From assembly GCA_045640905.1 (NCBI GenBank), contig JAZUFW010000081.1, positions 1-64,000 on the forward strand: DNA of 64,000 bases, given 5' to 3'. This DNA is from JAILLW01 sp045640905. Its GTDB lineage: Bacteria > Bacillota > Clostridia > Lachnospirales > Lachnospiraceae. Each line of letters starts with the position of its first letter. Within the stretch, counting starts at the first letter, position 1. The notes under the pieces are model-generated. The model was not told the origin of the DNA. It searched no databases and saw only the letters and a list, made by a program, of their open reading frames with translations. Below are positions 15,297 through 24,717 of this stretch, in pieces. The position numbers were made by a program, and so were the translations under genes.

Positions 15297-15301
15297 TGTG
15301 T

Positions 15302-15327
15302 GACTCCATTTATGGAGTCCTTTTTTT
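15302..15327 (+). terminator. Rho-independent terminator after the PilZ gene
   Basis: GACTCCA / TGGAGTC with a four-base loop, followed by C and seven T. Confidence 0.92.
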
Positions 15328-15533
15328 GTTGACATTTTGAAAAGATATCCGAAGCAGTTCCGTTTGACGAAGTGGTGAAAATGTATTCTGTGTATCATGA
15401 GTAAAATCGGTAAAAGTTGCGGGCGTAACGCATTTTCAGTTGATGTTTGCGGGTCAATGAAACCTGTCAAAACTGGTATTGTTTGATGTTTTTTGTTACA
15501 ATCAACGTGCTTGGTTAAGGAGGAATATGCGGA

Positions 15534-16109
15534 ATGAAAAAATTAATTGCCATGATTACGATGCTTATGCTGCTATCATTATTGACAGGTTGCAAAAGTA
15601 CGGACATTAAGGTTGAGGGTGAAGATGGCCCCTGCGACATCTATACATATCCCAAAGATAATATGTTTGGGCTGGAAAAGATTGTTTTGTTTGAAGATCA
15701 TGCGGTAGCGGTTTTTGACGCCAAAACATGTGATGAGGGATACGTTCCTCTAAAGGAACTGTACGAAAAGAAAGAAACCCGATTTGTACTGTTACTTGAT
15801 AATGTTTCAAAAAGTAAAATTGAGGATGGAAGCCTGATAAAATTAAATGGCAAATATGTTCTTACGGCCGCAGAATCATATGATGAAGCGGATATAGTAG
15901 ATAAAGGTATCTCGGTTAAAGCCAAAGGTTTGAATTTCGGAAACGGCAAGATAGTCTGCGACGATGACAAAACACATTTGGAATATATGCTGGTGGATTC
16001 GGAATATACCGATATTGCGACGCAGGATTATAGCGTGGATACAGGAAAATGGGGAGAAATCGTCAGCAATGGATACGCCGAACAGCCCGCATCGGATATA
16101 GTGGAATAA
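15534..16109 (+). CDS. Putative lipoprotein
   Basis: 191 residues with a type II signal peptide: MKK..., hydrophobic core and lipobox LLTGC, lipidated Cys20. The mature part is acidic, beta-rich and not recognised. AAGGAGG precedes it. It lies in its own unit after the PilZ terminator and just ahead of the redox-type C_GCAxxG_C_C gene, with 32 bases between, so the two may be co-transcribed. Function unknown. Confidence 0.75.
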   Translation: MKKLIAMITMLMLLSLLTGCKSTDIKVEGEDGPCDIYTYPKDNMFGLEKIVLFEDHAVAVFDAKTCDEGYVPLKELYEKKETRFVLLLDNVSKSKIEDGSLIKLNGKYVLTAAESYDEADIVDKGISVKAKGLNFGNGKIVCDDDKTHLEYMLVDSEYTDIATQDYSVDTGKWGEIVSNGYAEQPASDIVE

Positions 16110-16141
16110 ATTGCAACGCAACTTGATTTAGGAGAAAAATA

Positions 16142-16606
16142 ATGACACGAAAAGAAGCAGCCATGGATTATTTCTATCAGGGATATAATTGTTCACAGTC
16201 TCTGGTATTGGCATTTAAGGATTTGCTTGATATAGACGAGAAGACGATATCAAAACTGGCCTGTTCCTTCGGAGGAGGAATGGGGAGACTGCGCGAGGTA
16301 TGCGGTTCCGTTAGCGGAATGTTTATGGTTATGGGGCTCTTGTACGGATATTCGGGGCCTGAAAAGGGCGAAGTCAAAGCCGACCATTATGCCAGAATAC
16401 AGGAATTGGCTCACAGATTCGAAGAAAAACACGGCTCGATAGTATGCCGGGAATTGCTGGGACTGTCCGTCCGACATGATTCGCCTGTTCCGGAAGAACG
16501 TACCAAAGAATACTATTCAAAAAGACCTTGTCCCGAAATCATCGGGTCGGCCGCCGAAATACTGGAAAAATATATTGAAGAACAAAAGCAGATTTCGGAG
16601 TCGTAA
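16142..16606 (+). CDS. C_GCAxxG_C_C family redox-type protein
   Basis: 154 residues matching the C_GCAxxG_C_C family (PF09719): NCSQSLVLAF near the start, ACSFGGGMGRLREVCGSVSG in the middle, then VCRELLGL and YSKRPCPEIIGSAAEILEKY near the end. The pattern of spaced Cys suggests metal or redox chemistry; members often sit near oxidoreductases or transporters in anaerobes, and the substrate is not known. The first Cys of the GCA motif is present as VCGSVSG. Confidence 0.88.
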   Translation: MTRKEAAMDYFYQGYNCSQSLVLAFKDLLDIDEKTISKLACSFGGGMGRLREVCGSVSGMFMVMGLLYGYSGPEKGEVKADHYARIQELAHRFEEKHGSIVCRELLGLSVRHDSPVPEERTKEYYSKRPCPEIIGSAAEILEKYIEEQKQISES

Positions 16607-16684
16607 AACGTTGAATATTATTGACTTGATGGGGATAAAGAGAATAAAATTTTTTATTAAGTAAATATATTGATTCCTTTAAAA

Positions 16685-16713
16685 GGGGCAGATGAAAATC
16701 ATCTGCCCCTGCT
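16685..16713. terminator. Bidirectional terminator
   Basis: Perfect 11-bp stem GGGGCAGATGA / TCATCTGCCCC, loop AAA. Toward the plus side it is followed by a T-rich stretch, and toward the minus side by TTTT. It separates the convergent C_GCAxxG_C_C and C1-protease genes. Confidence 0.88.
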
Positions 16714-16718
16714 TTGTT

Positions 16719-18737
16719 TTAATTTTGTTTTTCTTTGGCTTTTCTTTCTTTTTTCTTGCGTACGGCTCGTTTAATCAACTTGACTGTTACTATTATGATT
16801 ACGATAAAGAGAACCAAACCTCCGAGACATATTGCAACGAGCTTGCCCAATCCGGGGATATCTATTACTGTTGCGGGTTCTGCATAGGAAAGGTCCGGAA
16901 GGTTATCTTTGCTGTAAGCAGCCGCCTCAGCTTCATTGGCGAAACTGCAATAAGCCTTGATGGGGAAGTTATCGTAATCATGCTCATATGTGTCGCCTGA
17001 ATTAATGCTGAGAGTTTCTACCATATCCGAAAAGTCATACCAGCTCGATAACTCATCAATGTAGACAAAGCTTTCACCGGGATTTACCACACCTAACCCA
17101 TAGCACGGACAAATGTCATTTACACTGACTTCTTCTTCGTCTTCTCCTGTGGGATTCTTTTTTCTGTACTCTTCGACATATTGGAGCATACCGGCTTCGT
17201 TCATACCCTTTTTGGTGCAGAGTCCGCTATAGGTTTGTCCTTTGTAATCGAATTTTTCGCTGATAACAACCGAATAGCTGCATCCCTTTTCAATGAATAC
17301 AGAGTCCGGCAGGAAAACTCGGTGATAGCCGGCGTGATCATATTCGCTTTCAATCGTAGCTTCCAATGAACCGTCTGTTGGTGAGGCTGCATCTGGAGTA
17401 AGTTTATATACTTGATAAGTTACCTTTGTATTCGGGACGAAAGTCTGGCAGGAGAGGGAATCAACGTATTCGTCTGATTCTGCGGTAAATATATTCGACA
17501 TTAAAAGCTCGGTATCTGCGAGCCAACCATTGACTTCATCCGTTACCATATAATCGTATTGATCAATTATGTAAGGAGATTCGTTTTCCATAGGAAGGTA
17601 TGTGAACGATTCCGGAGCATTTAGTGTCGGATCATAGTATGAAAGATAAAAATATCCGTCGTGCTGTCCGTTCGCTGCATTTCCCCAGGAACCTATATTG
17701 GGAAATTCGTTGGTTGATGCTCCCCAACTGTTCTTGACTATAAAGGCACCGTCACCTTCCGGCTGATGAGGTAATCCGTCTCCGCCTTCATCATTGGAAT
17801 GATCGATAAAATCGGTTCTTTTGATAGTGTCATCCCAACCGACTATGGTTACTGCGTGATTTATCGGACGACAATCGGGTGTATAGTGAAGCCATTTGCC
17901 GTCGGCAGTTTCGCCAATACACGGTATTTCTCCGTCTTCCGGAACCTGTCCGGGCATAGATGTGTCTGCAGCAAAAGCGATACTGACTGCCAGGCCGTCC
18001 ATGAGCTCTGACTTAATAGCATCTATTGCTGCCATATCATTTCCCAGATACCATTCGGAACGTACTGCGGGATCAGCTTCGATATCATCATATTCTAAAC
18101 TGTATACCGAAGGAGACTTCAGACAATTCGAATCTATCAACTGGTAGTCCTGGACATATTTGTATTCATCGGGCAGCGACCAATCATCTTCGTCACTGTA
18201 GAACAGATTTAGGAACATTACCATTTTCTTTGTCTCGGAGTTCTTTCCTCTATAAGGTACTCTTTCCTCGTATACGGGGCCCATTCCGGAAGAGAGAACG
18301 CTGGTGGCCGTTACGAACATGCCTCCGGTACTAAAGGGACTATATGTGGGGTCTGTCATGTAGATTCCCTCACCGAACTGCGAATCGTCCGGATCATCAA
18401 CATTTGTTCTGGCAAAGTAAGTCAGATGATGTTCGGATAAATCAAGACCGGTTTCGTCATATGTTTGTCCCGAAGCCGTGAGGATACTGGTTTCGGATGC
18501 TGCTATAGTAGCAAACCCCCAACATGTTCCGAAGGGAGCCTGATTCTTGACAGGGGTAACAACACCGAAATCTCTCAGGTCGAATTTTTCGGGATAATCC
18601 GTGGACATAGTATCGGAAACAGTGGGCTCTATTACGTCTTCAACCTGGTGGTAGGCCAAAAAGAGCGCCCCCCTTTTTGCCATCTCCGAGTTCAAAAGAC
18701 GAGCAACGCTCGGCTTCCTCCGATATGGCATCAGCAT
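16719..18737 (-). CDS. C1 (papain) family surface cysteine protease, main reading frame
   Basis: 672 residues in this frame. The catalytic Cys is in FGTCWGFA (Cys72), preceded by the oxyanion Gln (VKNQAPFG); the His is in NHAVTIVGWDD and the Asn in VKNSWGAS. A lectin-like beta-rich region follows, then one membrane segment (about 635-657) and a basic C-terminal tail, so the enzyme is outward-facing and anchored by its C-terminus. The true 5' end, with the signal peptide, lies in another frame (see 18640-18815) and is disrupted by a C6T5 tract at 18668-18678. The start listed here is only the first ATG of this frame and is not credible on its own. Confidence 0.8.
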   Translation of the reverse strand: MLMPYRRKPSVARLLNSEMAKRGALFLAYHQVEDVIEPTVSDTMSTDYPEKFDLRDFGVVTPVKNQAPFGTCWGFATIAASETSILTASGQTYDETGLDLSEHHLTYFARTNVDDPDDSQFGEGIYMTDPTYSPFSTGGMFVTATSVLSSGMGPVYEERVPYRGKNSETKKMVMFLNLFYSDEDDWSLPDEYKYVQDYQLIDSNCLKSPSVYSLEYDDIEADPAVRSEWYLGNDMAAIDAIKSELMDGLAVSIAFAADTSMPGQVPEDGEIPCIGETADGKWLHYTPDCRPINHAVTIVGWDDTIKRTDFIDHSNDEGGDGLPHQPEGDGAFIVKNSWGASTNEFPNIGSWGNAANGQHDGYFYLSYYDPTLNAPESFTYLPMENESPYIIDQYDYMVTDEVNGWLADTELLMSNIFTAESDEYVDSLSCQTFVPNTKVTYQVYKLTPDAASPTDGSLEATIESEYDHAGYHRVFLPDSVFIEKGCSYSVVISEKFDYKGQTYSGLCTKKGMNEAGMLQYVEEYRKKNPTGEDEEEVSVNDICPCYGLGVVNPGESFVYIDELSSWYDFSDMVETLSINSGDTYEHDYDNFPIKAYCSFANEAEAAAYSKDNLPDLSYAEPATVIDIPGLGKLVAICLGGLVLFIVIIIVTVKLIKRAVRKKKERKAKEKQN

Positions 18738-18815
18738 AGGTGCTGACTTGAGGAAGAAGCATGGCTACGGCCAACATGACCGCCATACATGATTTTATTA
18801 ATTTACTTTTTTCAT
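18640..18815 (-). pseudogene. Frameshifted 5' end (signal peptide) of the C1 protease
   Basis: The minus strand carries AGGAGG, CAAA and ATG (18815-18813) followed by six A. As read, this gives MKKVN and stops; with one extra A the frame becomes MKKSKLIKSCMAVMLAVAML..., a normal signal peptide, which is the frame open here. That frame would join the protease frame if the downstream A5G6 run (minus strand; 18668-18678 on plus) had one base fewer. Thus two single-base homopolymer differences separate the start, the signal peptide and the protease. This may be a real phase switch, decay, or sequencing error. Confidence 0.7.
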
Positions 18816-18852
18816 TTTGCCTCCTAAACGACAATATAGTTTACATAACAGT

Positions 18853-18880
18853 ATTATACCGCAAGTGACGTTCTTTTCAA
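18853..18880 (-). promoter_or_regulatory. Promoter for the C1 protease
   Basis: On the minus strand TTGAAA, 16 bases, TATAAT, about 40 bases before the AGGAGG ribosome site. Confidence 0.7.
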
Positions 18881-18899
18881 CAGTTAATCGGGAATGTTG

Positions 18900-18908
18900 T
18901 GATATAAT
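18900..18908 (+). promoter_or_regulatory. Extended -10 promoter for the PAP2 gene
   Basis: TGATATAAT, an extended -10 element, about 57 bases upstream of the PAP2 start; no good -35 box is seen. Confidence 0.45.
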
Positions 18909-18964
18909 AATGGGCAGATTATTATGACACATGACGAAAGCATTAACATATTACGGAGGCAAAT

Positions 18965-19948
18965 ATGGAAATAGAGTATTTGTTATTATTACAGGAAATC
19001 AGAGAATCGTGGGGAGCATTTATAGTGCCGTTTATGGATGTTATTACGAAATTATCCGTAAGCTTTTTCCCACTTGCAGCAATATGCATTATTTATTGGG
19101 TGTTCGACCGCAAAGCCGGCAGATATATACTCGCTGGCTATACGGGAGCTTCGGTTATGAACGGCTTTTTGAAACTGACCTGCTGCATTAACAGACCATG
19201 GGTACTTGATTCGAGAGTAGAACCCTACGGGGATTCGAAAGTCGCTGCGACAGGTTATTCGTTCCCGAGCGGACATTCAACCGCTGCTACATCAACATAC
19301 GGTGGAATCGGAATGTGGTTTCGAAAGATATGTAAGTGGGTAACGATAGTACTGTTCCTGCTCATCGGCGCCACAATGTTTTCGCGAAATTATTTGGGAG
19401 TTCATACACCAAAGGATGTAATAGTCGGTTGCGGTGCTACTGTATTGATGATGTTTGTATCCGTACAGATTGAAAAGTGGACCGACAAAGACACGAATCG
19501 CGACAAATGGGTGCTGATAGGGAGCTTGGCTCTGTGCGTTGCATTAATTATTTATTACCTGTGCAAGCCGTATCCGTTGCAGTATCTCGAAGATGGCTCA
19601 TTGCTGGTTGACCCTACCAGGATGCGTGCTGATTCATATGAAGGCATCGGGCTGCTATCGGCTTTTTCCGTGTGCAGATATTTTGAAAGACGTAAATTCA
19701 ATTTTGATGAAATGATGCTTTCGTGGAAAGATAGATGCATTGTCGGAGTGATAGCGCTGGTTCCGCTGTATTTTTGGGATACGTATTCGATTGACCTTAT
19801 GCAGAACTATATCGGCCGCGACGCCTCCAAATATATTTGCTATTCATTTTTTATCATCTACGTTATGATTTTGGTTCCTTGGGTTATGTGCAGGATTAAG
19901 CACATAGCGGACACCGTTAATCTGAAATCGACAGAACAAAAGAAGTAG
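18965..19948 (+). CDS. PAP2-family membrane phosphatase
   Basis: 327 residues, about eight hydrophobic segments. The three PAP2 motifs are present: KLTCCINRPW (KxxxxxxRP-like), SFPSGHST (with catalytic His), and SRNYLGVHTPKDV (SRxxxxxHxxxD). Such enzymes dephosphorylate phosphatidic acid, phosphatidylglycerol phosphate or undecaprenyl pyrophosphate; the substrate cannot be told here. ACGGAGG precedes the ATG. It is followed 9 bases later by an rRNA methyltransferase gene and is likely in its transcript. Confidence 0.92.
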   Translation: MEIEYLLLLQEIRESWGAFIVPFMDVITKLSVSFFPLAAICIIYWVFDRKAGRYILAGYTGASVMNGFLKLTCCINRPWVLDSRVEPYGDSKVAATGYSFPSGHSTAATSTYGGIGMWFRKICKWVTIVLFLLIGATMFSRNYLGVHTPKDVIVGCGATVLMMFVSVQIEKWTDKDTNRDKWVLIGSLALCVALIIYYLCKPYPLQYLEDGSLLVDPTRMRADSYEGIGLLSAFSVCRYFERRKFNFDEMMLSWKDRCIVGVIALVPLYFWDTYSIDLMQNYIGRDASKYICYSFFIIYVMILVPWVMCRIKHIADTVNLKSTEQKK

Positions 19949-19957
19949 GACGCACAT

Positions 19958-21199
19958 ATGTACAATACTGTAGTTACGTTAAAAAAGGGCGAAGGCAGAT
20001 CCTTAAAGCAGGGTGGTGCCTGGATATATGATAACGAAATAGAGTCGATTACCGGCAGATTCAAAAACGGTTCGATGGTTACCGTACACGACTTTGACGG
20101 CTTTCCTCTCGGAAACGGGTTCATCAATCAGAATTCCAAAATCCGCATTCGAATGATGACCAGAGATGTGAACCAAGAAGTTGATGAGGCTTTTTTATAT
20201 TCGCGTGTTAAAAATGCCTGGGAGTATCGTAAAACTGTCATGTCGTGGGAAGATTTGAATTGCTGCCGGGTGATATTCGGTGAAGCGGATTTTCTCCCGG
20301 GACTGGTTATAGATAAGTATGACGATATTCTGGTAGTTGAATCCCTTGCCCTCGGAATAGATTTCTTTAAAGAACAGATTGTTGATATTCTAAAGAAAGT
20401 ATTGGCCGAAGACGGTTTTTCCGTATCGGGTGTTTACGAAAGAAGTGACGCGCCTGTCAGAAAAAAGGAAGGACTGTTCCCTCATAAGGGATTTATCGGA
20501 GCAGAGTTTGATCCGCATGTTGTTATTTGCGAGAACGGTGTCAAGTATCTGGTAGATGTTGAAAACGGACAAAAGACCGGCTTCTTCCTGGATCAGAAAT
20601 ATAACAGAAAAGCAATCCAGAAAATATGTCGCGGGAAGAGAGTCCTCGACTGCTTTACGCATATGGGAACGTTTGCTTTAAACGCCGGAATTGCGGGAGC
20701 AAAGGAAGTAACAGGATTGGATATTTCCGAGTTTGCAGTCAATCAGGCTTCCGAAAATGCCAAGAGAAATAATCTTGAAGATACGGTGAAATTCCGCGTG
20801 GCGGATGTTTTGGACGAACTTCCGAAACTGTGTGAAGCCGGTGAACTGTATGATGTGGTCATTTTGGATCCGCCTGCTTTCACCAAATCAAAAGAGGCTA
20901 CCAAAAACGCCATGAAAGGCTACAGAGAAATCAATATGAAGGGATTAAAACTGGTAAAGAACGGAGGCTATTTTGCCACCTGTTCCTGCTCACATTTTAT
21001 GACGCAGGAGCTCTTTACGCAGGTGATAGGTCAGGCGGCAAAGAGTGTTCACAAACGTCTGCGCCAGGTTGAATTCAGAACCCAGTCCCCGGATCATCCG
21101 ATACTGTGGTCGGCAGATGAAAGCTACTATCTGAAGTTTTATATCTTCCAGGTGGTGGATGAAAAAATTCAAGCTGAAAAATGCTATAATAGTCATTAA
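19958..21199 (+). CDS. rlmI: Class I 23S rRNA (cytosine) methyltransferase, RlmI-like
   Basis: 413 residues, close to the ~396 of E. coli RlmI. An N-terminal PUA domain (GAWIYDNEIES... GFPLGNGFIN) is followed by the methyltransferase core: VLDCFTHMGTFALNAG (motif I), VTGLDIS (motif II) and VVILDPPAFTKS (motif IV), then a CSCSHFM segment with Cys as in m5C methylases. It likely methylates a cytosine of 23S rRNA (C1962 in E. coli). The symbol is assigned by architecture. Confidence 0.85.
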   Translation: MYNTVVTLKKGEGRSLKQGGAWIYDNEIESITGRFKNGSMVTVHDFDGFPLGNGFINQNSKIRIRMMTRDVNQEVDEAFLYSRVKNAWEYRKTVMSWEDLNCCRVIFGEADFLPGLVIDKYDDILVVESLALGIDFFKEQIVDILKKVLAEDGFSVSGVYERSDAPVRKKEGLFPHKGFIGAEFDPHVVICENGVKYLVDVENGQKTGFFLDQKYNRKAIQKICRGKRVLDCFTHMGTFALNAGIAGAKEVTGLDISEFAVNQASENAKRNNLEDTVKFRVADVLDELPKLCEAGELYDVVILDPPAFTKSKEATKNAMKGYREINMKGLKLVKNGGYFATCSCSHFMTQELFTQVIGQAAKSVHKRLRQVEFRTQSPDHPILWSADESYYLKFYIFQVVDEKIQAEKCYNSH

Positions 21200-21228
21200 T
21201 CACATTTATAAAATAACAAGGAGTCGCA

Positions 21229-22830
21229 ATGGATAAGAAACCGCAAATAATTAATCTGGATTGTTCAAAAGGCTGGGAACATTCTTTTGATAAATTCAAT
21301 GTTAAAGTGATAGTTCCGAAGACGGATTTACCCGAAGATATCATTAATTTCGGTTATGAAGCCCCTTACTTAATCGTGTTGTCCGAAAAGGAACTGACTC
21401 TTGAAGAGGCCGAAAGAGAAGCCAAGGCCAACGGTCTTTTCGAGGTAGCCGAAAAGAAAGCAACTTCGGTAGTTTTTGTTTACCCCAATTCCGAAAACGG
21501 CTGGGATGATGCCAAAGACGGACTGTATGAGGAACTGATAGCCGAGTCAAAGATACATCAATATCATGAAGACGGTGTTGCCGTTTTGAAAAATCGCTTT
21601 ACCAATACGACAGACGGATATGCCATACGCGGCGCCATTTTCAGAGTTTTTCTGTTTGCACAGAAAAAGGCTGCGGATTATGTGGCTAAAAACCTCCTTA
21701 GAAAGATAGAAGGTCAGGGCCTTTGGGGAACGGCAGATATAGTTCCGACCGGATGTGTTCTTGCTGACCTTTCCGTAGTTCCCGATATCCAAAGACGGGA
21801 TATGCCGATTGTTTCCGTTAACAATTCGGATGCCGTTAATGATGAGATTAAGAAAGCGACGGATTATTATTACGAAGCTAACGGAATGAATTATTCCGAA
21901 ATATACGAGAACTTTTTGAAAAAGCATATGCGTTGGGGATGGGTCGGAACCTTGGAAGAAACCGTGGATTTTGAAAGCCTCAATATGGTTGAAGAATTCG
22001 CTCAAACTGATGTTAAAACCACAGAGGATGATTTTGGAGACTATAAGGGAACCGAAACTCATCCTGTCGGATACATTGCGTACTACAATAAAGATTTGTT
22101 TGAAAAGGGACCTGCTCCGCTGCTTTTATGCTTCCATGGAGGCGGTGATTCCGCCATGCACATTTCACAGGTCTCGGGCTGGTATCGTGTGGCGCATGAT
22201 CATGACTTTTTGCTCATTTGCATCGAAGACCATCTAAACAGCACCGCTACCGAGATGATGGAATTATTGAAGCATCTTAAAGATAAATATGAAATAGACG
22301 AACGAAGAATTTATGCTTCGGGATTTTCAATGGGCGGATGCAAGAGTTGGGATTTGTTCCAGGAATATCCGACATGCTTTGCTGCGTTGGCTCCCATGGA
22401 TGCTACTTTTGAAGTTGGCTTGAACGTATTCGGAAAGCCGGCACCCGTAAAGATTAACGAGTCTGTTCCCGTACCCGTTTTCTATGTCGGCGGCGAAGAA
22501 ACTCCGCTTCCGGAATTGCCCTTCCAGGCACAGAAGTGTTACGACCGAATGAAGTATGTTCTTGATGTCAATGAAGCGGTAACGGAGTATAATGTTCATT
22601 TTGAAGACCACGAAAACTGGCCCGACAGAATTTGGGGCATATCAGGTGACCGAGTTGAAAAAATATACGACCCCGATAGGGACAGTTACCTGACCATAAA
22701 TTATTTTGAAAGCCGCGATGGAATAACCCGTACGGCATTTGCTTCCGTCAGCGGACAAGGCCATGAATGCAGATATCATTCCTGCGAACATGCATGGCGT
22801 TTTATGGAAAAATTTACACGAAAGGTATAA
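21229..22830 (+). CDS. Alpha/beta-hydrolase esterase (PHB-depolymerase/LpqC-like)
   Basis: 533 residues, no signal peptide. The C-terminal half is a serine hydrolase: oxyanion LLCFHGGGDS, nucleophile elbow GFSMGGC, and a late HECRYHS-EHAW with the likely catalytic His. The pattern matches the esterase group related to polyhydroxybutyrate depolymerase (Esterase_phd). The N-terminal ~240 residues look like a second, degenerate domain of unknown role. AAGGAG precedes the ATG. The next gene, a MATE exporter, starts 7 bases later, so they are probably co-transcribed. Confidence 0.78.
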   Translation: MDKKPQIINLDCSKGWEHSFDKFNVKVIVPKTDLPEDIINFGYEAPYLIVLSEKELTLEEAEREAKANGLFEVAEKKATSVVFVYPNSENGWDDAKDGLYEELIAESKIHQYHEDGVAVLKNRFTNTTDGYAIRGAIFRVFLFAQKKAADYVAKNLLRKIEGQGLWGTADIVPTGCVLADLSVVPDIQRRDMPIVSVNNSDAVNDEIKKATDYYYEANGMNYSEIYENFLKKHMRWGWVGTLEETVDFESLNMVEEFAQTDVKTTEDDFGDYKGTETHPVGYIAYYNKDLFEKGPAPLLLCFHGGGDSAMHISQVSGWYRVAHDHDFLLICIEDHLNSTATEMMELLKHLKDKYEIDERRIYASGFSMGGCKSWDLFQEYPTCFAALAPMDATFEVGLNVFGKPAPVKINESVPVPVFYVGGEETPLPELPFQAQKCYDRMKYVLDVNEAVTEYNVHFEDHENWPDRIWGISGDRVEKIYDPDRDSYLTINYFESRDGITRTAFASVSGQGHECRYHSCEHAWRFMEKFTRKV

Positions 22831-22837
22831 GCAGTAA

Positions 22838-24193
22838 TTGAGATTTTTTGTTAGAGATAAAGAGTTTTACAAGCAGGCTGCGGCCATAGCGGTTCCCATA
22901 ACGCTCCAGAGCGTTATTACGATAGGCGTCAATTTGGCAGACACCGTGATGGTAGGAAAACTGGGAGAAACCGTAATGTCTGCTACAGCGTTGGCAAACC
23001 AGTTTGTCAATATTTTTCAGATTTGTTGTATGGGACTTGGCATGGGCGCCAGTGTATTGACATCCCGTTTCTGGGGAATGAAAGACATCACTTCCCTTAA
23101 AAAGACCATCAGCTTAATGCTCAGGCTGTGTACGGGATTGGCTATTTTGGTGTTTACTTTGCCGACCATTATTTGCCCGGAACTCATTATGAGACTGTAC
23201 ACGCCCGAAAGTGCGGTTATAGCAGAGGGCCTTCGGTACTTAAAGTGGATGGTTCCGTGTTATTTGCTGCAGGGACTGGCGCTGACTTCGACCATAGTAC
23301 TTAGAAGTGTGGGACAAGTGGCTGTTCCGCTGTATTCATCGATAGGTGCATTCTTTTTAAATATTTTTTGTAACTACATATTTATTTTCGGTAAATTGGG
23401 ACTGCCCGCATACGGAATCGAAGGTGCCGGTATCGGAACTTTGATAGCCAGAATTTTTGAATTCCTGTTTATATGCGGATATTTGTTCTTTATCGATCAA
23501 AAGATTAAATATCGCTTCAAAGATTTGTTTATTAAGTGTAAGGATTTGATAGGCACATATATTTCAATCAGTATGCCCGTTTTTGTATCCGATACACTGC
23601 TTGCTTTGGGAAACTCGGCTGTAGCCATGGTTATGGGACGTATCGGAGAGAACTTCGTAGCGGCCAACTCTATTACTGTCGTTACGCAGCAGTTAAGTAC
23701 CGTATTTATTCAGGGTATATGCCATGCCAGCTGCATCATGACGGGACATACCCTGGGACGCGGTGAGGTTGAAAAGACCAAGGAACAGGCATGGACGTTC
23801 TTGGGACTTGCTTTTGCCGTTGGTGTCATAGGAGGCGGAATAATTCTCTTAATCAGCAATCCTGTTATCAATTTCTATGATGTTTCGCCGGAAACAAAGG
23901 TCTTGGCGGGTGAATTGATGTATTCGATTGCCATTATTGTAGTATTCCAGTCGATGAACAGTATTCTGACCAAAGGCGTTTTGCGTGGTGGCGGAGACAC
24001 CAAGTTTTTGATGGCGGCGGACATTTTGTTTTTATGGATAATGTCTGTGCCTTTGGGTGCACTGGCCGGTCTGGTTTGGCATTGGGATGCATTTTGGATT
24101 TATTTTATGCTGAAAATCGACCAGGTAGTTAAATCGATATGGTGTATCTTCAGATTAAAGAGCGGAAAGTGGATTAAAATATTCAACGAATAA
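22838..24193 (+). CDS. MATE family efflux transporter (first copy)
   Basis: 451 residues, about twelve hydrophobic segments with MATE signatures: VPITLQSVITIGVNLADTVMVGKLGE in TM1, and matching second-half repeat (ISMPVFVSDTLLALGNSAVA). It exports cationic drugs or metabolites using Na+ or H+ gradients; the substrate is not known. The start is TTG, preceded by AAAGG about 12 bases upstream. A second MATE gene lies 1.6 kb downstream. Confidence 0.92.
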   Translation: MRFFVRDKEFYKQAAAIAVPITLQSVITIGVNLADTVMVGKLGETVMSATALANQFVNIFQICCMGLGMGASVLTSRFWGMKDITSLKKTISLMLRLCTGLAILVFTLPTIICPELIMRLYTPESAVIAEGLRYLKWMVPCYLLQGLALTSTIVLRSVGQVAVPLYSSIGAFFLNIFCNYIFIFGKLGLPAYGIEGAGIGTLIARIFEFLFICGYLFFIDQKIKYRFKDLFIKCKDLIGTYISISMPVFVSDTLLALGNSAVAMVMGRIGENFVAANSITVVTQQLSTVFIQGICHASCIMTGHTLGRGEVEKTKEQAWTFLGLAFAVGVIGGGIILLISNPVINFYDVSPETKVLAGELMYSIAIIVVFQSMNSILTKGVLRGGGDTKFLMAADILFLWIMSVPLGALAGLVWHWDAFWIYFMLKIDQVVKSIWCIFRLKSGKWIKIFNE

Positions 24194-24237
24194 ATCGCCG
24201 GCACTCATTCGTATAACTCAAATAAGGAAGGTTAAAT

Positions 24238-24639
24238 ATGAATAATGAATTAAGGTTGGTGTTTCGTTTCTGCTCTGCGTCGATGTCCTCACTTATGGGG
24301 AATTCACTGACAGAGAGAATTCTGTACGAAACCGGCGACGGAAAATATGAGCTTTATTCGTATATGGGCCCGGCAGTCGAAGCGAAGGAATACGCTAGAT
24401 ACCAAGCAGATGAGGAACTGGTCAAAAAACTGGAAGCGTTTATTCAGGAAGAAAACCTGCCTTCGTACGAAGGTCAACAAGCAGCCGGACCTATGGGCGG
24501 TATGATTGTTGTGGAATTTATGCATGAGGGCAGACGGATAATCGTTAATTCCAATAATACCGGTGCCATGCATGTTGATGCTCTTTATAAAGCCGACAGC
24601 CTCCTTCGGGAATATCTGACTTCGGATAATCAAATATAA
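24238..24639 (+). CDS. Hypothetical protein (133 aa)
   Basis: AAGGAAGG precedes ATG 24238. No signal or membrane segment. The sequence has a central GGMIVVEFMHEGRRIIVNSNNTG that looks like a beta-sheet core and reads RTLLRL-like helices around it, but no family is recognised. It lies between two membrane-transport and DUF4003 genes with its own short upstream gap. A promoter for the next gene starts just after its stop. Confidence 0.6.
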   Translation: MNNELRLVFRFCSASMSSLMGNSLTERILYETGDGKYELYSYMGPAVEAKEYARYQADEELVKKLEAFIQEENLPSYEGQQAAGPMGGMIVVEFMHEGRRIIVNSNNTGAMHVDALYKADSLLREYLTSDNQI

Positions 24640-24654
24640 AGCCGGCATACATCG

Positions 24655-24683
24655 TTGCCCGACCCTTGGAGAAAGGGTATAAT
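24655..24683 (+). promoter_or_regulatory. Promoter for the DUF4003 gene
   Basis: TTGCCC, 17 bases, TATAAT. Confidence 0.7.
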
Positions 24684-24717
24684 ATACGTATGTTTTCGAA
24701 ATACGAAAGGAGATAAT

